From JAJVHZ01 sp041395385 (GTDB lineage Bacteria; Pseudomonadota; Gammaproteobacteria; JAJPIJ01): a stretch of 64,000 nt of DNA. A program made the position numbers and the translations under genes. Under the pieces are notes generated by a model. The model was not told where the DNA came from and did no database searches. It saw only the letters and a list, made by a program, of their open reading frames with translations. Below are positions 34,005 to 41,322 of the stretch, one piece after another. The stretch's first letter is position 1, and every line of letters begins with the position of its first letter. The stretch covers positions 75,768-139,767 of the forward strand of contig JAWLAN010000014.1 in the NCBI GenBank assembly GCA_041395385.1, read 5' to 3'.

Positions 34005-34018
34005 TTGATCCGGGTCAT
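34005..34018 (+). promoter_or_regulatory. FNR-like box upstream of the second radical SAM gene
   Basis: TTGATCCGGGTCAT has a perfect left half and a TCA core in the right half (8 of 10). A weak TATCAC at 34040-34045 is near the class II -10 position. It lies 65 bp before the chosen start. Confidence 0.5.
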
Positions 34019-34082
34019 TTACGCGGCCGACCGCAGGCGTATCACGCCTCCTTACAGTCTCCCCGGAGCGGAGGACCCGATC

Positions 34083-36023
34083 GTGCCCGACGCCGCGATG
34101 CCGCAGGCGGGGCTTCCGCCGGGCCGGCCGGTGCCCGTGCGGCTGCTCCTCGTCAACCCGCGCTTCCCTGAAAGCTTCTGGAGCTTTCGCTGGGCACTCG
34201 GCCGCATCCTGCCGGGCAAGCGCGCCCTGAATCCTCCCCTCGGGCTCGCCACGCTGGCGGCCCTGTGCCCGCCGCACTGGTCCGTGGAGATCGTCGACGA
34301 GAACGTCGAGACCGTGCCGCTGCATCCGGCGGCCGATCTCGTCGGCGTCTGCGGCATGGGGGTGCAGTTCCCTCGTCAGCAGGAGCTGCTGCGCTACTAT
34401 CGCGGCAAGGGCTATTACGTCGTGGCCGGAGGCAGCTACGCCTCCCTGTGCCCCGAGCGCTACACGGAGACTGCCGACACCGTCGTCGCCGGCGAGGCCG
34501 AGAACATCTGGCCCGCGTTCTGCTCGGATTACGCGTGCGGGCGGCCCAGGCGGCTCTACAAGGAAGAGGGCATCGTGGATCTGCGGCGCTCGCCCGTGCC
34601 GCGGTTCGATCTCCTGAAACTCGGGCGCTACGCGACCGTCGGCGTGCAGTTCTCCCGCGGCTGCCCCTACCGCTGCGACTTCTGCGACATCATCGTGATG
34701 TTCGGCCGCCGCCCGCGGACCAAGGGCCTCGAACAGGTCGCCGCAGAGCTCGACCTGCTGCGCTCGCTGGGCGTCAGCAACCTCTTCTTCGTCGACGACA
34801 ACCTCATCGGCAACCGGCCCAAGGCCAGGGAGCTGCTCGACTTCCTGGCCCGGTACCAGCAACGCCACGGCTACCGCTTCCGATTCGGAACGCAGGTCTC
34901 GCTGAACCTCGCCGAGGACCGCGATCTCATGCGGCTGCTCCGCGAGGCCAACTTCAACTGGGTCTTCGTCGGCATCGAATCGCCGGACGAGGCCAGCCTG
35001 CGGGAGATGAACAAGGTCCAGAATCTCCGCCACGACATGCTCGAGGCCGTACGCACGGTCTACGCACATGGCATCGACGTGCTGGCCGGATTCATCGTCG
35101 GCTTCGATCACGACACGGCGGAGACCTTCGAGCGTCAGCACCGCTTCATCGTGGCCTCCGGCATCCAGGTGGCGATGATCGGTCTGCTGACGGCGCTGCC
35201 CAGGACGCCGCTGTACGCGCGGCTCGCTCTCGAGGGCCGCCTGGTCGAGTCCGACGGGTCGCATTGCGACAATGCCAAGCCGCGGACCAACCTGGTGCCG
35301 AAGCGCATGAGCTATGCGGAGATGATCGCCGGATACAAGTCGCTCTGCCGCCGCCTGTCGGTCGATCGACGCATCGCCCAGCGCATCCGCAACAAGCTGC
35401 GCTATCTCGGGGGTCCCTGCCACAGCGGGTACTCGCTCGGATCACAAATTCGAATCGTGGCCCGCCTGGTCTTCCATGGATTGCTGCGGGCGCCCGCGAG
35501 CCGCCTGCCGTGGTTTCTGCACTCCATGATGGCCTGCCCGCCCCGGGCCTGGGCACAGCTGGTCGCCGACTGGATAGCGGGCCTTTCCATCCAGGACTAC
35601 GTGCAGCGGCACCTCGGCGATCCATCCGTCACGGAACTGCGCCGTGCCCGGTCCACCGCCGAGTCGATCCGCCGCCGCTGGTCGCACTGTCTGCAGCGCG
35701 GGAGCCTGCAGGTCGCCGTCGAGGACGGCACTGCCGGCTGCAGCGTAATGCTCGGTTTCAAACGGGGAATCGATCGCCGCTTCTTCGCCGGGGTGGCGGG
35801 CTGTCTCAGGCGGCTCCTGCGGCGCTCCGCCGTGAGCATTACGCTGCGGGTCGATGCCATGAGCCATGGTGAATGCGCCGGACTGGCGCGTCTGCTCCGT
35901 CAGCTCGCCGCCGACGGCGATCGAATCGCCGTCTACGTGGACGAGAGCATCCGTCACCTGCTTCCGATCGACTCCTCGGTGTTTCACCTCGTTCTAAACG
36001 CGCCCGGGGCCGCCTCGGACTGA
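34083..36023 (+). CDS. B12-binding radical SAM protein with DUF4070-like domain and C-terminal extension
   Basis: A 646-residue protein: a B12-binding domain (VRLLLVNPRFPESFW; DLVGVCGMGVQFPRQQELL; VVAGGSYASLCPE), a radical SAM core (FSRGCPYRCDFCDIIVMFGR, CxxxCxxC), a DUF4070-like region as in hopanoid methylases of the HpnP type, and about 150 extra C-terminal residues. The extension ends in a small alpha/beta segment (SITLRVDAMSHGECAGLARLL...IAVYVDES) I cannot assign. GTG 34083 is preferred because GGAGCGGAGG lies just upstream; ATG 34098 is possible. A promoter box upstream suggests anaerobic expression. The substrate is unknown. Confidence 0.8.
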   Translation: MPDAAMPQAGLPPGRPVPVRLLLVNPRFPESFWSFRWALGRILPGKRALNPPLGLATLAALCPPHWSVEIVDENVETVPLHPAADLVGVCGMGVQFPRQQELLRYYRGKGYYVVAGGSYASLCPERYTETADTVVAGEAENIWPAFCSDYACGRPRRLYKEEGIVDLRRSPVPRFDLLKLGRYATVGVQFSRGCPYRCDFCDIIVMFGRRPRTKGLEQVAAELDLLRSLGVSNLFFVDDNLIGNRPKARELLDFLARYQQRHGYRFRFGTQVSLNLAEDRDLMRLLREANFNWVFVGIESPDEASLREMNKVQNLRHDMLEAVRTVYAHGIDVLAGFIVGFDHDTAETFERQHRFIVASGIQVAMIGLLTALPRTPLYARLALEGRLVESDGSHCDNAKPRTNLVPKRMSYAEMIAGYKSLCRRLSVDRRIAQRIRNKLRYLGGPCHSGYSLGSQIRIVARLVFHGLLRAPASRLPWFLHSMMACPPRAWAQLVADWIAGLSIQDYVQRHLGDPSVTELRRARSTAESIRRRWSHCLQRGSLQVAVEDGTAGCSVMLGFKRGIDRRFFAGVAGCLRRLLRRSAVSITLRVDAMSHGECAGLARLLRQLAADGDRIAVYVDESIRHLLPIDSSVFHLVLNAPGAASD

Positions 36024-36133
36024 CCGGCGCGCGCGAACGGCAGCCGGCCGCTGCGTGCGCATCGCGCTGCTCGACCGGCGTGCGACTGACTCGGGCTGTC
36101 GTCGACGCGGCGGGCACTGCACGCCGGCACACC

Positions 36134-36147
36134 TTGATACGGATCAA
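36134..36147 (+). promoter_or_regulatory. Perfect FNR box upstream of the PAS-BTAD regulator
   Basis: TTGATACGGATCAA matches all ten conserved positions. GATAAT at 36187-36192 could be a -10, which puts the box near -58, close to the class I position. It lies 66 bp before the regulator's start codon. Confidence 0.75.
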
Positions 36148-36213
36148 CGTGCGAGCGGGCTTGAACTGCTCGCGGCGTGAACTCAAGATAATGGGTTTTT
36201 TGGGGGAGGTCGG

Positions 36214-37383
36214 ATGTCCCGCGGCCGTCGTCCCGATCTGGTGGAATCTGCCTCGGACGCCGCCCTCGCCGTCGGCGAGGATCTGCGCGTGCTCGCCGGC
36301 AACGCGCCCGCCCAGCGGCTGCTGGGTTACTCCCGTCACGAGATGCAGGGACGGCGCTGCTATGAAGTGCTGCGGGCGGTGCTGCCCACCGGCGCGCCCC
36401 TGTGCGGCCCGTCCTGTGACGGGATTACGTGCGTCGCCCAGTGCAAGCCTTTCTCCGTGCCTGCCTGCCTGGTGCTGCGCAGGGACGGTCAGTGGTTCCC
36501 CGTGGCGTTGAGCACCCTCATCCTGCCCGGCGCGGTGCGATCGACGGTTCGCATGTTGATACTCATCAGACCGCGCAGCGACCTCGCCGAGGCTGCGGCG
36601 TTCGGCTCCTCTCTTCGCATCTTCACGCTGGGCCGCTTCAGGCTGGTCTTCCGCGGCCGGGACCTGGCCGTGGAGAAGTGGGTGCGCAAGCACGCGGTTC
36701 AACTGCTCAAGCTGCTCGCGAGCTGCCCGGGCCACGCCTTGCATCGCGGGCGCCTGATCGAACGCCTGTGGAGCGAGGCAACCGAGAAGCGCGGGCGCGA
36801 GCGCCTGAAGGTCACCGTGTGCTACCTGCGCCGCCAGTTGATGTCGGTCGGACTGGGCCGCGACGTGGTCGCCAGGGAAGGCGAGTCCTACCTGCTCAGG
36901 TGCGAGGCCATGTGGATCGACGCGCGCACGTTCGAGCGCCTGGCGGTGCAAGGCATGCGCCTCGCCCAGCAGCACGAGCTCGAGCGCGCCCTGCATTGCT
37001 ACGAAGACGCCCTGGCGCTCTACAAGGGCGATTACCTCGAAGAGGATCTCTACGCCGACTGGTGCGCGGAGGAACGCGAGCGGCTGCGCGAGCTCTGCCT
37101 CGAGGTGATCGCGCGGACGGCGGCCATCCACGCCCGGCTGCGACGCTACGAGCAGGCCGTGCAGCTCTGCCGGCGCGGGCTCATCATGGAGCCGTGCCGC
37201 GAGAGCATGCACAGAACGCTGATGATGTACCTGTTCCAGCTCGGGCGGCGCAGCTCGGCGCTGGCGCAGTATCGGCGCTGTCGCGAGCTGCTGCGGCGGG
37301 AGTTCGGGGTCGAGCCGCTGCCGATAACCCAGGCCCTTTATCGCCGCATTCTCGAGTCCGGCGCCCTGTCCTTCGACACCTGA
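36214..37383 (+). CDS. PAS-BTAD transcriptional regulator with a cysteine-rich sensor
   Basis: A 389-residue regulator. Residues 1-115 form a PAS-like domain with an unusual cysteine cluster (RRCYEV...PLCGPSCDGITCVAQCKPF...PAC), a good candidate for an Fe-S or redox sensor. Residues about 130-230 form a winged helix (LRIFTLGRFRLVFRGRDLA; ERLWSEATEKRGRERLKVTV), and 230-385 form a TPR-rich BTAD domain (ALHCYEDALALYKGDYLEED; SALAQYRRCRELLRREFGVE), as in SARP activators. The gene stands alone upstream of the Nxr-like operon, and direct repeats in that operon's promoter are a likely target. A perfect FNR box precedes it. Confidence 0.85.
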   Translation: MSRGRRPDLVESASDAALAVGEDLRVLAGNAPAQRLLGYSRHEMQGRRCYEVLRAVLPTGAPLCGPSCDGITCVAQCKPFSVPACLVLRRDGQWFPVALSTLILPGAVRSTVRMLILIRPRSDLAEAAAFGSSLRIFTLGRFRLVFRGRDLAVEKWVRKHAVQLLKLLASCPGHALHRGRLIERLWSEATEKRGRERLKVTVCYLRRQLMSVGLGRDVVAREGESYLLRCEAMWIDARTFERLAVQGMRLAQQHELERALHCYEDALALYKGDYLEEDLYADWCAEERERLRELCLEVIARTAAIHARLRRYEQAVQLCRRGLIMEPCRESMHRTLMMYLFQLGRRSSALAQYRRCRELLRREFGVEPLPITQALYRRILESGALSFDT

Positions 37384-37594
37384 TCGCCCGGCGACCGCCC
37401 GCCGCTCGAACCCGCAATCCCGCTGCGCATGATCGAGGCGGGCGGCGTTCCCCGCCATCCCCCCGCGGCCCGATCTCCGCCGCGTCTCGCGCCCGCTCCG
37501 CCCGTCCGATCGCCACCCGTCACACTCGCCGGCGCGGCCATGCGCGCGCGCCGATCAACGCCTGCGCAACGGTGATGCGCCGGGCTCCCGTCGT

Positions 37595-37613
37595 TGTTAC
37601 CGGACTGTTACCG
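37595..37613 (+). promoter_or_regulatory. 11-bp-spaced direct repeats, candidate BTAD-regulator site
   Basis: TGTTACCG occurs twice, at 37595-37602 and 37606-37613, exactly 11 bp apart. A -10-like TACACA starts at 37622, eight bases after the second copy. SARP/BTAD activators bind direct repeats spaced by one helical turn just upstream of the -10. The rest of 37384-37659 holds no gene. Confidence 0.55.
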
Positions 37614-37659
37614 CCGCGCCATACACAGTGACTTCAACTCGAGGTCGCGTGCGAGAGCG

Positions 37660-37917
37660 ATGAAGCCGGACGACGACGCTGCGGCATCCTTCGTGGTGCG
37701 GATCTGGATGGAACGGACGACGAACGGGGAGCCGGCGTGGCGCGGGCACATACGCCACGTCCAGGGCGAGAGCGAGTGCTACTTTCGCGATCTCGGCGAG
37801 ATGCGCGGGTTCGTCGAGCGGCTGAGCGGCGTACGCATGGCCTGCCAGCCCACGAGAAGAAAGAGGAGTCAGCGACATGGCGACGCCATCGGCGCGGAAG
37901 GGGGTTCGGATGCTTGA
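37660..37917 (+). CDS. Small conserved hypothetical protein at the head of the Nxr-like operon
   Basis: An 85-residue soluble protein: FVVRIWMERTTNGEPAWRGH, IRHVQGESECYFRDLGEMRGFVERL, a small beta-rich fold, followed by a basic tail. I have seen similar short proteins with WRG(H)I-HV-YF motifs but know no function. It overlaps the next gene by 41 bp, with that gene's ribosome site inside it, so the two are coupled. The ATG 37660 has a weak GAGAG site; a longer start at 37594 would cover the promoter. Confidence 0.6.
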   Translation: MKPDDDAAASFVVRIWMERTTNGEPAWRGHIRHVQGESECYFRDLGEMRGFVERLSGVRMACQPTRRKRSQRHGDAIGAEGGSDA

Positions 37918-39688
37918 ACGGTCACCGGCGGCGTCGGCAGCGCGCGCGGCCACGGTGCTGATCGTGGCGACGCTGCCGGGGCTCGCCGCCGCCCAGGGCC
38001 TGCCGCCGCCGACGCCCGATTACGCGGCGCCGGCGCTCGTGGACAGCCGGCTGGCGGTGTGGGTGGCCGCGCAGTTGCATCTCATGTTCGCCGCCTTCGT
38101 CCTGGCCGTCCCGATGTTCGCGCTGTTCATCGAGTACGTGGGCTGGCGTGCGCGGAAGACCGACCCCGCCTCCGCGCGGCGGCACGACTGGCTCGCCCAC
38201 GAGATGGCAAGCCTGCTGCCCATCGCCTACTCGCTGACGGCGATCACCGGGGCGGCTCTCGGCTTCCTGCTGTTCACCGCCTACCCCCGATTCATGAACT
38301 ATCTGAGCGGGGTGTTCGGCCCGACCTTCATCGTCTACCCGCTGTTCTTCATCGCCGAGACCCTTTGCCTCTACTTCTGGTACTACGGCTGGGAGCGCAT
38401 GCAGGGCGAGCGCAAGTGGCTGCATCTCGTGCTGGGCCTCGCGCTCAACGTCTTCGGCACCGTCGTCATGTTCATCGCCGACGCCTGGGCCACTTTCATG
38501 ATGACGCCGGGCGGCGTCGACGCGCAGGGGCAGCTGGTCAGCCTCTACGACGCCGTGTGGAACCCCGGCTGGATGCCTCTGAACGTGCACCGACTCATCG
38601 CCAACATCACCTTCGGCGCGCTGCTCTGCTCCGGTTACGCGGCATACCGCTTCCTGCTCGCCCGCACGCGCGCCGAGCGCGCGCTGTACGACTGGATGGG
38701 ATACACGGGCAACCTGATCGCGCTGTTTACGATGCTGTTTCTCCCGTTCGCGGGCTACTACTTCGGCTTCGAGCTGTTCGCCTTCTCGGCGACCTACGGC
38801 GTGACGCTGATGGGCGGCGTGCTGTCGTGGCTGTTCATCATCCAGGCGATCGTGATCGCCACGCTGTTCATCGGCGCTGCGTACTACTCCTGGCTCGGTC
38901 TGCTGCGCATCCCCGGCTCCGAGCGGCAGCAGGCCTGGTCCTCCGTGTTCAACGTCCTGCTCATCGGCGGCTTCATGGTCTGGGCCACGCCCCACACCAT
39001 GGCCGCCTCGCTCGAGGAGTCCACCGGCGGCTTCCATCCCGTGCTCGGCGCGCTCGGGGTCATGGCGCCGAAGATGATCGCGGTGACGCTGATCCTCGTG
39101 GTCCTCTATGGCAGCTACCTGCTGTACCGGCGCGCCGGCAAGGTGATCACGGTGTCCTGGGGCAGGACCGGGGAGCGGATCCAGTGGAGCCTGGTCGGCC
39201 TGACCGGGCTCGTGATCACGGCGCTCGGCATCTACGGCTACTTCGCGCCGGCCGAGGTCCGCATCCAGACCTCGATCTGGCAGATCGTCGTCCTCATGGC
39301 CGGGATCGTGGCGACCTTCATACTCGATCAGTTCCTGATGCGCGGCGCGCGCACCGTCGCGGACGTGCAGTGGGGCGGGATGCCCGGCCGCGGGCAGTAC
39401 GTGCTGGTCGCGCTCGCCGTCGTCATCGTGTGGCTGATGGGGCTGATGGGGTATGCACGCAGCGGCGCGCGGCTCAACTGGCACGTCTTCGGCATCATGG
39501 AGGACACCTCCGCCGGCGCCGGGCTGCCCTCCCTGGGTGAGGCGGCCCTCGTCATCACGCTGATCACCGCGATCTTCTTCGCCCTGCTCGCGGTCGGCTT
39601 CTACATCTCCGCGCTCGCCCGTGGAGAAGGCGCGGACGCCGCGGAGCTCGAGTCCGCCGGGCTGCTCGCCGAGGAGGAACGGGCATGA
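37877..39688 (+). CDS. CydA-like membrane cytochrome b (bd-oxidase subunit I family)
   Basis: A 603-residue integral membrane protein with an N-terminal signal-like segment and nine or more helices. QLHLMFAAFVLAVPMFALFI, HEMASLLPIAYSLTAITGAA, FFIAETLCLYFWYYGWERM and NVHRLIANITFGALLCSGYA recall CydA (heme-ligating His in helices). I find no GRQPW quinol-loop motif, and no CydB follows. It overlaps the next cytochrome gene by 4 bp. Best read as the membrane electron-transfer partner of the Nxr-like complex; similar bd-like proteins are proposed near NXR in Nitrospira. Start 37877 has AGAGGAG upstream; the methionine at residue 12 (GTCCGG ATG-LERS) is an alternative. Confidence 0.78.
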   Translation: MATPSARKGVRMLERSPAASAARAATVLIVATLPGLAAAQGLPPPTPDYAAPALVDSRLAVWVAAQLHLMFAAFVLAVPMFALFIEYVGWRARKTDPASARRHDWLAHEMASLLPIAYSLTAITGAALGFLLFTAYPRFMNYLSGVFGPTFIVYPLFFIAETLCLYFWYYGWERMQGERKWLHLVLGLALNVFGTVVMFIADAWATFMMTPGGVDAQGQLVSLYDAVWNPGWMPLNVHRLIANITFGALLCSGYAAYRFLLARTRAERALYDWMGYTGNLIALFTMLFLPFAGYYFGFELFAFSATYGVTLMGGVLSWLFIIQAIVIATLFIGAAYYSWLGLLRIPGSERQQAWSSVFNVLLIGGFMVWATPHTMAASLEESTGGFHPVLGALGVMAPKMIAVTLILVVLYGSYLLYRRAGKVITVSWGRTGERIQWSLVGLTGLVITALGIYGYFAPAEVRIQTSIWQIVVLMAGIVATFILDQFLMRGARTVADVQWGGMPGRGQYVLVALAVVIVWLMGLMGYARSGARLNWHVFGIMEDTSAGAGLPSLGEAALVITLITAIFFALLAVGFYISALARGEGADAAELESAGLLAEEERA

Positions 39689-40524
39689 ACGGGATGCTGC
39701 GCCTGTTCACGCCGGCGATCCCGGCGGCCGTGGCCGTGGGTTTCTTCGTCTCCTTCGCCAACTGGATCCCGCAGACGCACTGGACGCCGCCAAAGAAGCT
39801 CGCGCTCACCGCCGATCTCACGCCGGCGGAGCTCGCCAGGGCGGGCGCCACCATCGTCCGCGAGCGCGGCTGCATGGCCTGCCACACGATGGAGCCCGGC
39901 GCGGGCGTCAAGGGCGGTGGCCGCGGGCCGAACCTCGACGGCATCGCCGCGCGCCGCGCGCAGGGCGCCGCCGGCGCGGCGGCCAACGCGGTGGATTACC
40001 TCGTGCAGAGCCTCTACGAGCCCGGCGCCCACCTCGTGGAGGGATACCCGAACATCATGCCACCGGCGACCGGCGCCCCCGCCAAGCTCGGCTACGAGGA
40101 GGTGACCGCGGTGGTGAACTACCTGCAGTCACTCGGGGGCACGGCGTCGGTGAAGATCGGCGAACTGCCCAGACCTGCCGTTGCCGGCACCGCCGCGGCG
40201 GCTGAGCCCGCGACCGCGCCGGCCGTCCCCGCCGCCGCCGGCGGCGCGCAGTTGCTGACCGACATGGGCTGCGTGGCCTGCCACAGCTCGGCGCCCGGCC
40301 AGCAGGGGATCGGGCCGGCGCTCGACGCCGACAGTATCAGGACGGCGGCCGGCGAGCGCCGGATGTCGCCCGAGGCCTACCTCATCGAATCCATCGTCGA
40401 GCCGGGGGCATATCAGCGCGAGGGCTTTCAGGCCGGGCTGATGCCGGCCGACTACGGCGCCAAGCTGACGGCGGCGCAGCTCAAGTCGCTCGTGGACTAC
40501 CTGCTCGGGGAGGCCGGCTCATGA
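39685..40524 (+). CDS. Membrane-anchored diheme cytochrome c
   Basis: A 279-residue protein with one N-terminal anchor helix (residues 9-28) and two cytochrome c domains on the periplasmic side. Heme sites are CMACH (about residue 67) and CVACH (about 194), separated by an Ala/Pro linker. Axial Met candidates are in NIMPPATG and GLMPADYG. It overlaps both neighbours by 4 bp. Expected to shuttle electrons between the Nxr-like enzyme and the CydA-like protein. Confidence 0.88.
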   Translation: MNGMLRLFTPAIPAAVAVGFFVSFANWIPQTHWTPPKKLALTADLTPAELARAGATIVRERGCMACHTMEPGAGVKGGGRGPNLDGIAARRAQGAAGAAANAVDYLVQSLYEPGAHLVEGYPNIMPPATGAPAKLGYEEVTAVVNYLQSLGGTASVKIGELPRPAVAGTAAAAEPATAPAVPAAAGGAQLLTDMGCVACHSSAPGQQGIGPALDADSIRTAAGERRMSPEAYLIESIVEPGAYQREGFQAGLMPADYGAKLTAAQLKSLVDYLLGEAGS

Positions 40525-41300
40525 AACCCGGTGCCCTCGCCCGCCTCTGCGCGGCCACTCCTCTGCCGACCGGCGTGTTCCTGGTCGCCGCGGGCATCTA
40601 CGTCGTCCTGAAGCTGGTGCGGCCGGTGATCCCGCACAGCGTCATCCTGCTGTACATGGGCTTCGTCGTCCTCGGCCTCGTCATCCACGTGACGCTGCGC
40701 GACGAACGGATCGAGCGCTTCAAGGCGTTCTTCGTCGAACAGCGGCCCGGTGAACCGCGCGCCATCCGCGCGCAGCGCTGGGGCCTGCTTGCCGTCCTGC
40801 CCCTGTTGCTCGGCTGGTGGGTATACGACGCCTACCGCCCGCGCTACGCCCCGCCGGTGGAGATCTTCCAGCGCCATCCCACCGTCGGCGAGGAGGTGCT
40901 AGGCCGCATCGAGGTCCCGCAGTGGATCGCAGCCGCGCCGGCGCAGTGGAACGCCGAGCTCGTCAGCGAGGGCAAGAAACTCTACGAGGCCAACTGCGCC
41001 GTCTGCCACGGCGAGAAGCTCGACGGACAGGGCGCGGCGGCCGAGGGGTTCCGCTATCCGATCCGCCCCGCGAACTTCCAGGACCCGGGCACGATCGCCC
41101 AGCTCACGCTGCCGTACATGTACTGGCGGCTGACCGTCGGCGGCATCCAGAACCAGTTCAACAGCGCGATGCCGCGCTGGGTCGCCCCGTCGGACAACCC
41201 CGACGTCTCCACGCTGCACAGTTACGACTTCACGGAAGAGGAAGCGTGGAAGGTGATCGCCTATCTCTACAAGGCCACCGGCCACGAGCCGAGGCGCTGA
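40521..41300 (+). CDS. Membrane-bound monoheme cytochrome c
   Basis: A 259-residue protein with three predicted N-terminal helices (about residues 15-35, 40-60 and 85-105) and one periplasmic cytochrome c domain with the heme motif CAVCH (about residue 157) and a Met ligand candidate in NSAMPRW. The start overlaps the diheme cytochrome stop. It is followed by nxrA after 22 bp. Together the two cytochromes give three hemes c for the complex. Confidence 0.85.
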   Translation: MKPGALARLCAATPLPTGVFLVAAGIYVVLKLVRPVIPHSVILLYMGFVVLGLVIHVTLRDERIERFKAFFVEQRPGEPRAIRAQRWGLLAVLPLLLGWWVYDAYRPRYAPPVEIFQRHPTVGEEVLGRIEVPQWIAAAPAQWNAELVSEGKKLYEANCAVCHGEKLDGQGAAAEGFRYPIRPANFQDPGTIAQLTLPYMYWRLTVGGIQNQFNSAMPRWVAPSDNPDVSTLHSYDFTEEEAWKVIAYLYKATGHEPRR

Positions 41301-41322
41301 CACGGCAGCGAGGACACGAACG

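Noticed and set aside
31878..35423. A long minus-strand open frame (about 1180 codons)
   Set aside because: Only its last 166 codons (ubiT) are real; the rest is antisense to the ubiD-family and radical SAM genes.
37877..39688. A normal cytochrome bd quinol oxidase
   Set aside because: No CydB or CydX gene follows and the GRQPW quinol motif was not found.
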